DNA of 64,000 nt from Plenodomus lindquistii (taxonomy: Eukaryota; Ascomycota; Dothideomycetes; Pleosporales; Leptosphaeriaceae): assembly GCA_025504975.1 (NCBI GenBank), contig JANUWI010000002.1:2666001-2730000 (forward strand), written 5' to 3'. The notes beneath the pieces were generated by a model that saw nothing but the letters and a program-made list of their open reading frames with translations, did not search any database and was not told where the DNA came from. The position numbers were made by a program, and so were the translations under genes. This document shows positions 1 through 11,317 of this stretch, piece by piece; positions within the stretch are counted from its first letter, which is position 1, and each line of letters opens with the position of its first letter.

Positions 1-313
1 AGGGTCTCACCGAGGAAGTCTGGGCTGTCATGGATGGTCGCATGACTCCCTCTGGACACAACTGGGTTCAAGGACAAGGTGCAGGACCTCGTCTTGCGAA
101 GGATGATGGAGAGGAAGAAATCAAATACGATGCCATGGTATTACGCACGTCCTTGTGTTGTCTACGAGATGCTAACTACTGTCCCAGGGTAACAAGATCG
201 AGTCTACGAAGAAGAAGGCTAAGTTGACATCTTCGGAAATGCGCAAGAAAAAGAAGGACCGCATGGCACGCCGCAAGCGTGGCGAGGAGGTCTTCTCCGA
301 CGAGGACGAGTAA
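1..313 (+). CDS. Translation elongation factor eEF3, C-terminal end (partial)
   Basis: This is the 3' end of the gene for eEF3, the fungal ABC-type ATPase that acts on the ribosome during elongation and helps release E-site tRNA. The reading frame starts at base 3. It encodes the conserved stretch EEVWAVMDGRMTPSGHNW, then GQGAGPR and an acidic linker. An intron follows at 138-187 (GTATTA...CCCAG), and the last exon (188-313) encodes a lysine-rich tail (SSEMRKKKKDRMARRKRG) with the acidic end SDEDE. The basic tail after the second ABC domain is typical of eEF3 and is thought to aid ribosome binding. The ABC domains lie outside the window to the left. The family call is secure because both the tail and the preceding motif match. 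Confidence 0.9.
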
Positions 314-3300
314 GCTTGTCGTCGCTCTGCCCTTTTCGTGGATCCAAAAGTTTTCTTTGGTTCTTGGTTCGTTCGTGTGGCATGAAGGTTTGCTCAAGCA
401 AGAGTTGCATGACAGGCCTATATGATACCAGGCTATGAGTAATGCGGTATGTGTGTTCATGGTCGGCGTCTCGGGTAACAAAATTTAGCATGATTGATGT
501 CTGATTCCGTCTCTTCAGAGGATAGAACAATAGATTTCCATAAACACTTCATATGTTTGACATTGTTGCTTGTGACATTTGCGAAATCAGAGATCGATCG
601 TGGTAAAGATGGCATGGCACATGCCATCTTCACGTAGTCGTCGGACTTGTACACAGCATGGCTGACGCGATGCTGGCACGTCGACCACTGATCAACGAAC
701 GCGGTTGCTCGGTGTTGGTCTGCTATATCGAACAAGCACACGATGACGATGCGCTAAGATCAGTCATGAAGGTTACATCTCTTGCGACAACCTCTTAGCC
801 TTACCACGTGGTCTGGTACAGCGTCCTACCCAGTGTCAACCTACGTACCAAACAGCATCACTCCGCACAACTGCCATCAAGCCAACCTTCAGCTAATCTC
901 TCGCCATTACAGCAACCAAGCCCACTCCACTATGCTAGACCAGCTCCCGGCTTTTCTGCAGACAGCTAAGTGCCCAACAATCAGTCAAAGCCGAAGGTTC
1001 ATCAGTGCCAATCACTCACGCTAGAGTAAGACTTTACGTTGGCGAGCGTGTACAACGTGTGCAAATGGGAGAAAGGTAAAGGGGTTCTATGCGCTTTGCA
1101 AACAACACGACTGTTCTATGGTAGATACTCTGCACAAGATCCACGTGTGTATCGTTACATTCGAGGTGTATCAGCTACGTTGGAGGTTAATCGTGTAGCT
1201 GTGACATGACGCTAGAAGGTTGCGTGGTTTTAATGTTTGAGGACTTGTAGCTGTCGAGCATACTCATTGTGCGTTTTTATGGGTTGGGAATGGTAGTGTA
1301 GCCATGAGAATGTCACGGAGAAGCTGGATAACTGTTACAGAACGTGCTCTTAATCTGTTATTAGCATGTATGTTGTCTCAACTAGACCTTTATCTCCCTT
1401 CCCATTAAACTTCCTATCTCAGCATGTTTCCTATCCTTTACCTGTAACTTCATGTTCATCAGCATCCTTGTGCCGACCCCTGGGAACCTTTAACCTCCAC
1501 TTTCTTCACGGTCATAATGCAATTGCCTACCGAGAAGTCTACAACACGGAGATGGTTTATATCTTGCGAATTACAAGTGCTTGTGATGTCTACATGAAAC
1601 GAACTCTACTCGGCCTGGACTTGGAACTTCCCGTCATCTGCGATTCAAAGGCAGAGGGGACCTGTGACTTCAGGTGAATTCCAAATACAAGTAAACAGAT
1701 ATTGTCAATGAACGGCACAGTTTTGCACCCTTATATCTATTACTACCAATGTTTTGCATCCTCTCCACATCGCGATAGCCGATTCCCACGCTTTTAGTGA
1801 GTTTGTGTGATCGCGACATGGTATATTCCTTGAATCTTGATCCATGCAACGAGTAGACCTCCCAACCAGCAATGCATCTATGGCTCCTGCGCCGTGGGTG
1901 CCAACACTGGCGCCGCTTCTGGAGGTCTAGGACGCTTCTTTGTCCGCCTGCCCTGTCGCATGGCCATCTTCGCTTCCCTTTCTGTCAACGTCTCTAAGTA
2001 CTCGGCTTTGTATCTTCGCATTATCATATAATGTCCAACCCCTTCAGCCATTGATTATGGATGTTTCCACATCCGCGTCGCTGCAGGAGGTACTTGCGAT
2101 CGCGAGAAAGTTTGTCAATGCGGCAGGCAAGCAGTCGTTAGACTTCGTACAACGGGACCTCTTCATCGGCCGCCTCAACTGGTTCGTGGCAATCGCCTAC
2201 TTATTACGAGGACACTGCCATTCCCAAGCTACAACCGCACATCGCGAGTACGCACAAGGGCTACAATTCTAAACTCCCTGCATTATGAGGTGTCGCACTG
2301 CTACGCCGTGTCTACACGTCTATTACTTAGACACAACACACACATCCAGACATTTGTTACAGATTCGTCTTCCTCGAATACAAAAGATTCGTACCACTAC
2401 ATTCACCATCGTACCATATATGATCTAATAACACCTGTTGCCCTGGCTCATCTTGTTATGGGAGATGGAAATGTGTTACATCATGGTAGGACTCTATGTA
2501 CTAATTCTTACTCAATAGCAATACATATAATGTAGCAGTCCACCAATCCTAGAAATTTTCAGGAATTCATGTACAGGCGAAGCCTGTCTTTCAGCGCGAA
2601 GGGTATTTGTGAAGACTACGGCAGATGCACGTTGATGTGATCATGCGGCTCGTTGGTGCGGGGCGACGGTGCGATACAAAGTCGTCTTGAAGGGAAAGCC
2701 TTTGAGGGAGCGAGGATATTACATATCCAGAGAGGCCGGATCGTGTCGGAAGTCAATTCACGCGGTTGTATGCTTGCGGCTTAGGTCGTGTTCTAACCAG
2801 CGCATACAGCTAGTCCATCTACCGGGACCTTGCTATGGCGCTGGTGACGTGTATAGGGTCCATTTGATGGACAAGCTGCTGAAATGACTAGATTTCAATC
2901 ATCTTGTAACAACTGTGACATTTTTTTTTGTATGGAGATATTTATACATGAAAGTCTAACATAGCGTCTGACAGATAGATAGTGATCAATCTCTCTTCAT
3001 CTGATCGCACTGGCACGTTCACGTTCAAACAAATATGCATCCAAAGTTGACTCTTACTACACTTCGTTAAGTGCCACGAGGTTGGAAGAAATATGACAAC
3101 ACAGGTTTGGCGTGCAGGTTTCGCCTGTCTCTGACGATTCCGGGAATGAACATCGCGGACTAGACGATATTGGGACACGTCAGAACGTGGTGGTGTTTTA
3201 CTTCTTGCAACTTTGATGGTGGGGTCTGGGTTCAAAAGCAGATGACGAAAGAACATCGGGTGAGTGATGGATCGCCCTGAAAAGGTATGCTTCATTAGTG

Positions 3301-3433
3301 ACCAGGACCAACATGATGAACCAGATTGAGAGACAACATGGGCACAACCCGCGCACTCAATTTAGTCTCCCATGCACGAACGCTAAACAACACAAAGTAA
3401 TCCAAACCTTCCCCATGATTCCTAAATTGAAGC
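314..3433. other. Gene-poor stretch between eEF3 and the HET gene
   Basis: About 3.1 kb with no reading frame that I recognise on either strand. Open frames are short, do not join through plausible introns, and show no domain. The first few hundred bases are presumably the 3' UTR of eEF3. Confidence 0.5.
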
Positions 3434-5446
3434 TCAAACAAGCTGTATCCTCTTGACAGTCTTTCCGTCCTCAAAAGTTTCCACCGCATCAAAACTGTGA
3501 ATGTAACAGTCCCCGACCAACTTGTACACCTCGTCATCGTTACTAGTAGATGAACCCAGCGATTTAAGTAACGCCAGCGGTGATCTGCTCGACTTGGGCC
3601 GAAGGACGTATGGCGTTGGACATGTCGGAATAGCCACTACGACATCACCAGGTTCCATGTTGGCTGGCCCGAGACCAAAAGACCCGTCACTACTCCAAAA
3701 ACATGTTCGTCCAGCAATAGTGCGGCAAAGAATTTCGGTAAGTTCGGCGGGCGCGAGGTTGCGAGAGTGTGTTTTCTCGTTGGGAGGCGGATAGTCCAAG
3801 GAGAGATCGGGACGAGGGTCGAAGATGGCTGTTGGGGGTCCGTGTGCCAGGCTCTTGAGCGCGTCTTTGAGGCCTTCGGATATCTTGGCGGCGGCGGCTT
3901 GCATTTTGGCTTGGTCGCTGGTCTTCCACGGAGCGTCGGTGTTCATGTCGCGGTCTTCGCAGATGAGATGGGCCAGGATACCTGTCACGCGTGACATGCC
4001 GTCGGTGGGGAATGAGTTTGCAGATTGTGGTCGACTGGGGCCGAAAGCATTGGCTTGCTTCTGGATGGTGCCCAGAGAAATGGTCGCGATGAATTGGTCC
4101 GCTGATGTATCTTGCAGTTCTCGACGACGAGAACTTTTCGTAGGGTTACGCTCGTATACTGCGTACCAGTCTTGTAGAAGCCGAAGTACGTCTCCACCCC
4201 AGACTGGATCGCCAGCACCGTATCCGACTTTGGTGATTTGACCGAGCTTGACTCCGTTTATGCAGAGCGTAGCCCTCTCTTCCTTCTCCTTTATCGTAGC
4301 CGCTGGCCACTCATTCATCTTGGGGTCAGCAAGCTTGAGAGGCGCGAGATTTGTGACGAGAGGCGTGTAGCCTGGCAGGCTTCGCCAGTCGGGGCACCAT
4401 GTCGGTATGGTTGAATCTGTTGATCTGAACGCGCCGCCACAGTTGAGAATGGCAAGATTGCCATGTTCGAGTATGTGCATCCTTGCGTAGTTCATGTAGA
4501 TCTTCTTGACTGATTCGGTGTAGGAGACGGGTGCTTGCACATCAGTCAGGCCGTTCAGAGCATACACTCGATCGCGATCGTCAGAGCACTGTGCGCTGGC
4601 GAATTCTACAAGTAGTCTGAGACCGTCGACGCGATTCGTGGGTATTAGAGACGAGCGCAGTCTGTACATCATCCAAAGCTTGCCGACCGTTTCGGGCACC
4701 GGACTCCTGCTGTGTGATTGTCTTTGGGAGATGAGCCAGACGCTTCTAGCGAAAGTCATGAAGTCGATGTTATAATTGCCGCAACGCATCGTCGCATACT
4801 TGGCCAGGACGGTTTCTTGGATGATCCATCGCCGTTTAAACCAGTCCCTGTCAAGAAGATGTCGCATTCTTCTCCATGTCACCCTCCGCTCTTCGCTGTC
4901 CTCCTCGTCCGCATGTAATACGAGGTCATTGAAAAAGACATCCACGCGAGAATGCGCATCTGTCGGCGGGCCGAGCCAAATTACAACCGTTTGCGCTTGG
5001 CTGTAGATTTCACCCATATGAGCGACTTGTATGGCGTGTTCGTCTGCATCTTCCTGGTTGATACACACAGCGTCAATCCAAAGACATCGCTGCTGGTCTG
5101 GAAGCCGAAGGTATCGTAACATAGTCTCAACATTAGGCCTTATCCAGACCGTTCCGAATGAAGCTGATCCGTGGATCTCAAGGGGAACTAAAGGTCCTTC
5201 GTCGTTCCAGGCATACGAAACTGCTTCATACAGTAACTGCTTGGAGGCCCCGAAGCTTTTCGAGCGCCCGAGTCCGTTGTCGTTCGGGTGGTATTCTTCT
5301 TTGAAGTCTGCGTCCTGGTGAGGGATCTTCCCATGTTGCAACTTGGCGACGAGTGGTGCATCGTGTTTCGAAGCAGGTTCAAGAACGAGCACGCGGATAC
5401 TACTGTTGCCTCGGAGAGATGTATAGGTATAGGGTGGTGTTGCCAT
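3434..5446 (-). CDS. HET-domain protein (heterokaryon incompatibility type)
   Basis: A single-exon gene for a protein of about 670 residues. The HET domain starts near residue 72 with YEAVSYAWND and continues with the block around residues 121-160 (CLWIDAVCINQED, then MGEIYSQAQTVVIWLG), which are the classic HET signatures. HET domains trigger cell death when non-self is sensed in fungal fusion; many are orphan or accessory genes. The rest (residues about 200-670) has no second domain that I recognise; no NACHT, WD or ankyrin repeats are visible. I chose the ATG at 5446 because MATPPYTYTSL leads straight into the usual hydrophobic strand (IRVLVLEP). The frame stays open to an ATG at 5572, so 42 more residues are possible. 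Its trigger and partner cannot be told from the sequence. Confidence 0.88.
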   Translation of the reverse strand: MATPPYTYTSLRGNSSIRVLVLEPASKHDAPLVAKLQHGKIPHQDADFKEEYHPNDNGLGRSKSFGASKQLLYEAVSYAWNDEGPLVPLEIHGSASFGTVWIRPNVETMLRYLRLPDQQRCLWIDAVCINQEDADEHAIQVAHMGEIYSQAQTVVIWLGPPTDAHSRVDVFFNDLVLHADEEDSEERRVTWRRMRHLLDRDWFKRRWIIQETVLAKYATMRCGNYNIDFMTFARSVWLISQRQSHSRSPVPETVGKLWMMYRLRSSLIPTNRVDGLRLLVEFASAQCSDDRDRVYALNGLTDVQAPVSYTESVKKIYMNYARMHILEHGNLAILNCGGAFRSTDSTIPTWCPDWRSLPGYTPLVTNLAPLKLADPKMNEWPAATIKEKEERATLCINGVKLGQITKVGYGAGDPVWGGDVLRLLQDWYAVYERNPTKSSRRRELQDTSADQFIATISLGTIQKQANAFGPSRPQSANSFPTDGMSRVTGILAHLICEDRDMNTDAPWKTSDQAKMQAAAAKISEGLKDALKSLAHGPPTAIFDPRPDLSLDYPPPNEKTHSRNLAPAELTEILCRTIAGRTCFWSSDGSFGLGPANMEPGDVVVAIPTCPTPYVLRPKSSRSPLALLKSLGSSTSNDDEVYKLVGDCYIHSFDAVETFEDGKTVKRIQLV

Positions 5447-7625
5447 TGCGTTCTCGTTATCACGCAATTTGGGGTAAGCCCGAGACTTGAATAAGACCAT
5501 GCGGCTCAGCAGAGTGCGGCTCCCAAAGAGGTGTGGTGGATCTTCGCCCACGAAGGGAGCGTTCAGAGACAACGATCTGGGTGCTGAGTAAGTCGTCGTT
5601 CACGAACGGGTAGGAAGTAAGGGCCGAGGGAACAAATATCATGATTCGACCGAGGTTTTGGTGTTGTTGGCGACGTGAAAGCGCTTCAAAAAGTTGCCAT
5701 CTCGGGTCAAGGGCCAAGATGAGGTGAGATAATAGAAGCGACGGCGTTGTTTTGTATGGTCTGATATGATCGCTGGCGGGCTGCACATCGGTTTGATAAA
5801 ATACATGTGTTTGGTGGGATCCGCCGGTACTACTGTAGGTATCTTTGTACTGGCGCTTTGCGCTAAACCACACATGTGCAAGAAGACAGCGCTAAGCTGT
5901 GCATGGCCCGGCGTCAGGGGCTATAGCATAGTGTCCAGGCGTGAATAGCGAGGCTGACCCAGTCAGTATTGATACTGTTTAGTTATTCCTGAAAAACAGC
6001 TGAAGGACACTGCGGAAAATTTGCTACAACAAAGATACGGTTGCAGCCCTAGTCGCACCTTGCTAGGACGGGACTGGTGACCCCTTCTTTTCCCGTGATC
6101 TCTCCCGAGCCACGTGGGAATGCTGTTTAAAGTTTACCTAGCTCCGGACCATGAAAGCTACCACTCGGATAACCTGTCGTTGAGACTTCAATTTGCGGTT
6201 ACCTCGTACAGCGGTATGTGCGCAGGACCTGGATACTCCTGGGAGTCACGCTGAGTTTACTTGATCCTCCAGCCCCGAACGAGGGTTCCTTGGTCGGTAT
6301 CCTCGGGTCAACGGAAAGGTCTTCTGGATTTACGTTCTGACGATTATCCCACGATACACTAACAAAGGTTCCGCTTGATCACAATCTCTCAAGTTCTCAA
6401 ACGTTTCCCATGCGACGTTGCTTGAACGGCATGAATTCCCATTGGAGTGGGGTAGTGGCTGGCTGCGCACGCTTCCTACGCCAGGCTGCTGCTCACAACG
6501 GAAACTATATTCACTGGAAACGAGCGAAAAGAACGCAGTGCGGCCTATGCATCAGTTGTTTCGGCTCTGCGAACCGCGTACCGCGTACTATAGTCGAATG
6601 GGGTTCGTCGAAGCCTGAAAGCATGCCATCCCTTCTTTGTATCAGTCCAAGCATTTTATGCACTTCTCGAGATGGAAATGAAAAGCTAAATTTGGTCTTT
6701 TCAATGTATTCATTGATGTGATCTCGATCGTCCATCTACGCTGATGAGTCGGCACTGCAAGTTTGTGTCTTATATCGACCGACTGATTACAGCTGCATCG
6801 GCCGCGTACTTGACACTCCCAGGAGATGAGGCGTTGATGCTGCTCTGTCGGTATGCCTAAAGGCTTGGTCGGCTGAAGATCTCCCTCAACGAAGTACTGA
6901 TGTCGTGATACACCGATGCCAAACCTAACCGTCAACAGGGGATCTGGATCACGTCCATAATATATCCCATAGACGCGACCATGGGAAACTGAAGCTGGAC
7001 GTTGCGCTGCTTAGCAATCTAAATAGTAACTTACGACACGCCTGATCTCCTGAAAATCCATCGTATACTGATATCCCACCAACAACACACTGCAAGCTCA
7101 GTGAACGACAAGCCAGCCGCGTTGGACCCTGTTGGCGCGAGCTCGACGCTACCACGGACCACACCACCAAATCCGAAATGCCATCGCCACGAAGCCCCAG
7201 CACCATGCACCATGTCCTTGAAATCCGAATCTGCGCCGGGCGGGGGGACAAGTCAAGCATTGAGTAGGAAAGTTTTCAGATGAACGCCGATGAAACGACA
7301 ACGCAGGTACGCTACCAAGCAAGCGGCGCATGAATCTCGCCTCGCCCCAGTTCTTACATCTGACCAACCACACGACAGCAATCATGCATACGGAAATCAA
7401 CACCAACAAGTCCTTCTTCTTCTACACGGTGATCAGTTCGCGGAGTCAAACCATATACCACCCCGAGTCAAGCACCAGTCCGTACTTGCTCCAACCAAAA
7501 TGCGCATTCTCGCCCCATCACGTGTGCGCGCAAGTCATCGACGCACATTTTGACCAGTTTTCTGCACGACAAAGTCCATGTCCAAGGCCAAGCCCATTTA
7601 TCACGCTGTTTGACAGTTTCGGTAC

Positions 7626-7644
7626 GTCAAGTCAAGTCAAGTCA
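7626..7644. repeat. GTCAA pentanucleotide array
   Basis: Almost four perfect copies of GTCAA. The reverse complement of the same unit recurs at 12536-12555, also just upstream of a gene. Confidence 0.8.
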
Positions 7645-7671
7645 CCTCACCCTACCTGCTTGCATACAGTA

Positions 7672-7687
7672 CCCCCCCCCCCCCCCC
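7672..7687. repeat. Poly-C tract of 16 bases
   Basis: Sixteen consecutive C within a C/A-rich promoter-like stretch. Length may vary between isolates or reads. Confidence 0.9.
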
Positions 7688-7886
7688 ACACACCCCAAAA
7701 CTCCCACACCCTCGCACTAAGCCCCTCCCAGCAGCCGCCCTCACCCACGCCCACCACCACCACTACACCTCTTCATCACCACACATCCTCATCCTGCGCC
7801 TCTCCATCCCCAACCTCCTCCCAACTCTCACACAAAACGCCATACCAACTTCCTACTCCCCACACACAAACCTCCATCTCCTACAC

Positions 7887-8315
7887 ATGCACGCCATCGC
7901 GCCTTACTTGGATCTAAACATCAATCCAATCTCCACCCCGACCACACGGGCGGCAGAATATCTATCATGTGGTCCTATCCCCCGTTCTGCGCTTTCCGCA
8001 GCGTGGCCGGTTATCGGATCGTGTTTGTATTTTGAACCAGGAAGGGGTGTGGATTTTAGGGCGTTGGTGGGGGAGGTTTGTGGGTTTGTGGGTGGGGATG
8101 GCGATGATGATGATGATGATGATGATGATGAAGGGGGGGAGAGGGGAGAGGAAGTGTATGATTGGGAGGAGAGGGCGTTTGTACGAGGGGAACAAGAGGA
8201 GAGCGGGGAGTATGGGTATGGGGTTGTGACGGGTGTGGGGGCGGAGAGGTGGGGTGGTGGAGGGGGGTTGTTGGGGTGTGATGGGTTTTTGAGGGGGATG
8301 AGGGTTATGGATTGA
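7887..8315 (+). CDS. Small hypothetical protein with a poly-Asp run
   Basis: A 142-residue frame with no family that I recognise. The first 70 residues have ordinary composition (for example AAEYLSCGPIPRSALSAAWPVIGSCLYF). The middle holds nine or ten Asp residues encoded by a GAT microsatellite (8103-8131), followed by a Glu/Gly-rich tail. The start follows a CT-rich tract typical of fungal promoters. It ends 164 bases from the convergent pirin gene. It may be a real fast-evolving gene or a chance frame opened by the microsatellite. Confidence 0.4.
   Translation: MHAIAPYLDLNINPISTPTTRAAEYLSCGPIPRSALSAAWPVIGSCLYFEPGRGVDFRALVGEVCGFVGGDGDDDDDDDDDEGGERGEEVYDWEERAFVRGEQEESGEYGYGVVTGVGAERWGGGGGLLGCDGFLRGMRVMD
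8103..8131. repeat. GAT trinucleotide microsatellite
   Basis: About nine GAT units in a row, giving poly-Asp if the surrounding frame is translated. Confidence 0.9.
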
Positions 8316-8479
8316 GTATGCGATGGGATGGATGGGTGGTTAACTTGTGTGTATTTGTTGTAATAAAACTGTAGCTAGCATGTTGTACGATAAAGGTTGA
8401 AGAAGTAAAACATATATCTAGACAGACCATCATGTTAGGTCCTTTCAAGTACAATTTCATCAAAAGCAAAGACAGAAAT

Positions 8480-9519
8480 CTATATACCTTCCGGCCCCAT
8501 GTCAAACAACAAAAACTCCGCCTTCTTCTCGCCAACACTCTCAATCTCAATCTTGCTCGGCCCAGTCACACCCTCGATATACGCGCCATCCCCCTCTCCC
8601 AACACCGTCTCTCCAATCTTAATCTTCGCCCCACCATCCTTGGGCTGCTTCCTCCCACCCATAACAACATGCGCATACAATTTCCTCTTGCCCTCGGCAA
8701 CAACATCATGCACCACCTTCTTCCCGGGCGACAAAATCGACGCATCCATGCTCAAATCCGCCTGCAGTCCAATACTCGTCTTGCCATCGCCCAGCCGATC
8801 CGTAGACTCCATGATGCGAACCAGGTTATCCGTCTTCTCCTCATCCGTAAACTTCTTAGTCTCGTAATGCGGCTTCAACCCTCTCTTATTCGGCTTGGCC
8901 CAGATCTGCAAAAAGTGGCATTCGCTGTCGCGATTGCGGTTGTACTCTGAGTGACGGATGCCCGTGCCAGCAGATGTGAATTGGACTTCGCCGCGCTGCA
9001 GGTTCTCGAGGTTGCCCATGCTGTCCTTGTGTTCGAGGGTGCCCGAGACAATGTACGAGAAGATGAGGAACTCGGCGTGCGAGTGCGTGCCTTGGAAAGA
9101 ATCTTCGTTAGTCTGGGGGACTTCTCTATGAAAGGGGAAATGGGGAATTGAGGCGTACCGAATCCTGTACCGGCTTTTACTCTGTCCTCGTTGATTACGC
9201 GGAGGGGTCCCCAGCTCTCGTGACTGGGGTCGTAATACGAGGCGAAGGAGAAGGTGTGCCATGTGTAAAGCCAGTCGTGATCAGCGTGTCCGCGCTGCGA
9301 CCATGGTCGCTTGGTGATCTTCATTGAAGTTGGTGCTGCTGCAGTGGACATTGTGCGGGCGACGGGCTTGGTGACGGCGGAGAAGAGCGTGTTGCGAAAA
9401 AGGCCTGAATAAGCCAGTGTGACTGCTAGAAGTGTTACAAGTACCGCAAAGGTCTTTGTATAAAAGTAGGAAGTAGTAGGCGTAGGTGTAGGTCGCTGGT
9501 CAGTAGTCGTGTCTGTCAT
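8480..9519 (-). CDS. Pirin-like bicupin protein (YhaK type)
   Basis: Two exons, 9159-9519 and 8480-9090, joined across a 68-nt intron (9091-9158; GTACGC, branch CTAAC, end CCAAG), give 323 residues. The domain starts near residue 75 with RPWSQRGHADHDWL. The N-terminal cupin has the metal-ligand motif GTHSHAEF across the exon join, and HSEYN follows in TGIRHSEYN. The C-terminal cupin follows and ends in FLLFDMGPEG. Pirins of this kind bind iron or other metals; some bacterial members oxidise quercetin, others regulate transcription. The protein has an unusual N-terminal extension of about 57 residues with a hydrophobic segment (FAVLVTLLAVTLAYSGLF). A second Met (MSTAAAPTS) just before the domain would give a soluble form. 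It is divergent from the next gene with 397 bp between starts. Confidence 0.88.
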
Positions 9520-9916
9520 TTGGGAAGAAAAAGCCAGTGCGATGAATGTCGCGACCTCGTTTTATACGCATTAGCAGGACGGGAGGTTAGTTGGCGCATT
9601 TTTGAAGACGTTCCGAGGCGAAACTGCCTTTGAGCATCGCATTTGCAATGGTTGACTAAGGTTGCTAATGAGCTTGTCGAGGTGGAGACGCGCTTAGTGG
9701 ATTACTGATGGATGACGTTCCTGCAGCCGAATCTTGATCAGCGGGGTTTGATTGGCTCATCTCAGATAAGCGGAACGAAACCCGATCACCATCACCAAGT
9801 ACCAATCACACTTTTGCATCGATCCGATTCCCTGGCTTTCCAAGCAGGTGTAAGATAGAACCTAGTCTACTCACTGAAGCAATCAGGTCACACAGCCTGC
9901 TCTAGACGTCAAAGTC
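9520..9916. promoter_or_regulatory. Shared intergenic region of a divergent pair
   Basis: This 397-bp gap separates the starts of the pirin-like gene (minus) and the methyltransferase-like gene (plus), so it must hold both promoters. I see no specific operator. Confidence 0.4.
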
Positions 9917-11179
9917 ATGGCGCTGAGAAACTTCGACCCAGAAGTTTTCCTGCAAAACTGGGATGAGAAAAAGTACTCTCCACTACACAATGGGAAGACT
10001 CTCGCGCAGTCATTACGAGAAGCCTTTGGTATTCCCAAATCAGACACCTATGTCTACCGAGCATTGGCAGAAACAACCCTAGACATTACCCAAAGAGCCA
10101 TAGACGCCAAGCGAGCGCATGGCCTACACGGCTGGTACCACGACGACGAGGGCAAACCTGTATGTTTCAACGTTCTTATTTCCATCATTTTCAGAGTCAC
10201 AAAACCAATAAGTCAATCGAACATGATTCCACAAATCCCCCCCCACATCCATCCCGTTTTTCCTCTCACGCATTTCGTCTCCCAATGATCCTGATGTGAT
10301 TTGCAGATTGAACCGCAATACCCCACCCCCTCCGAAATCTCCGCCTACACAACCCTCTTCTCCCCCTCCCTCTCCCTCCCCAAAGCCCTGAACAGCTACA
10401 CCTCCAACTCCAAATCCCACAGCCTCCAATCCCTCATATCCCGGCACCTGTCTTCGCTCTACCACAACACCTCCCCGACCCCGCTGCTGCCTTCCAAAAA
10501 ACCGCGTGTGCACAAAAACCCCTACTACGACCACTGGATCTACTCGTGCCACGAACTCGAATACGCGGGACCACTGCCGTCTACTGCTTACACGCGGATA
10601 TCGCACCACGTGTTACCGCTGTTTTACCACCATTATGGCTGCATCGTCCCGTCGTACGCAGCTCTCCATGTCATTGCTAAACTCGCGCAGCCGAGTAGAC
10701 CAAGCAAACAACCTATCCGACCAATCCTAGACATTGGGAGTGGAAACGGGTACTGGACGTTTATGCTGCGTCATTTCCCAATCGGGGATATCGCGGGGGC
10801 CAAGGAATTAGATGTTCGAGCTGTTGATAGCGGACTGAGCGAGTATCGTGTGTCTTGGATCAAGGATACGGTGAGGGAGGATGGAGTGCGGTATTTGGAA
10901 AGAATGGAGGGCGGGAAGGGGTGTGTTTTGTTGCTTGTTTATCCGCAGGCTACGGGGGGGTTTACGGAGAAGGTGCTGAGGGCGTATCAGGGAGATTGTA
11001 TAGTCGTTGCTGGGACGCAGAATAGGAATGGGTTTACGGGGTTTACGGATGCGAGGATTGATGAGTGGGTGGGGAGGGAGATGGGGGGGTTTGAGTTGGT
11101 GCTTAGGGTTCCGTTGCCGAGTTTTGCGGGAAAAGATGAGGGGTTGTTTGTATTTCAGAGGAGGGAGGTGGGGGTGTGA
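9917..11179 (+). CDS. Hypothetical protein with a SAM-methyltransferase-like motif
   Basis: Two exons (9917-10159, 10307-11179) with a 147-nt intron (GTATGT...TTTGCAG) encode about 371 residues. Near residues 219-235 the sequence RPILDIGSGNGYWTFML matches motif I (hydrophobic-D-x-G-x-G-x-G) of Rossmann-type SAM-dependent methyltransferases. Later strands (GCVLLLVYP, GDCIVVAGTQNRNGFTGF) fit the same fold. The N-terminal 80 residues (FLQNWDEKKYSPLHNGKTL) look like a separate helical part. I do not recognise the family or its substrate. The intron length is a multiple of three but it holds in-frame stops, so it is probably removed. The last part uses many GGG/TTT codons, which makes the region repetitive but leaves the frame intact. 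Confidence 0.75.
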
Positions 11180-11317
11180 GGAATGTGGACTGGTTGCGAT
11201 GTTGTGGTGAGTTTGTAATCAGGGGATAGGGACATGTTCACACGACAGATACAGGGATTGCAGTCATCATGATTCATGCTTCACATTCCATATAGCGTTC
11301 TTGGGGTGACCATCAGT

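Larger units (their letters stand above)
5447..7886. other. Intergenic stretch with simple repeats near its right end
   Basis: No supported gene in about 2.4 kb. The right end is pyrimidine-rich, holds a run of 16 C (7672-7687) and a short GTCAA pentamer array (7626-7644), and probably serves as promoter for the small frame that follows. A long open frame at 7330-7917 is low-complexity Ser/Thr/Pro from the CT-rich DNA and is not accepted as coding. Confidence 0.4.

Noticed and set aside
1940..2272. 110-codon plus-strand frame with an internal ATG at 2057
   Set aside because: Protein-like in part, but no domain, no intron and no neighbour context to support it.
7330..7917. 195-codon open frame rich in Ser, Thr and Pro
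   Set aside because: Its composition follows from a CT/CA-rich promoter-like tract with poly-C; no domain, and it overlaps the better candidate at 7887.
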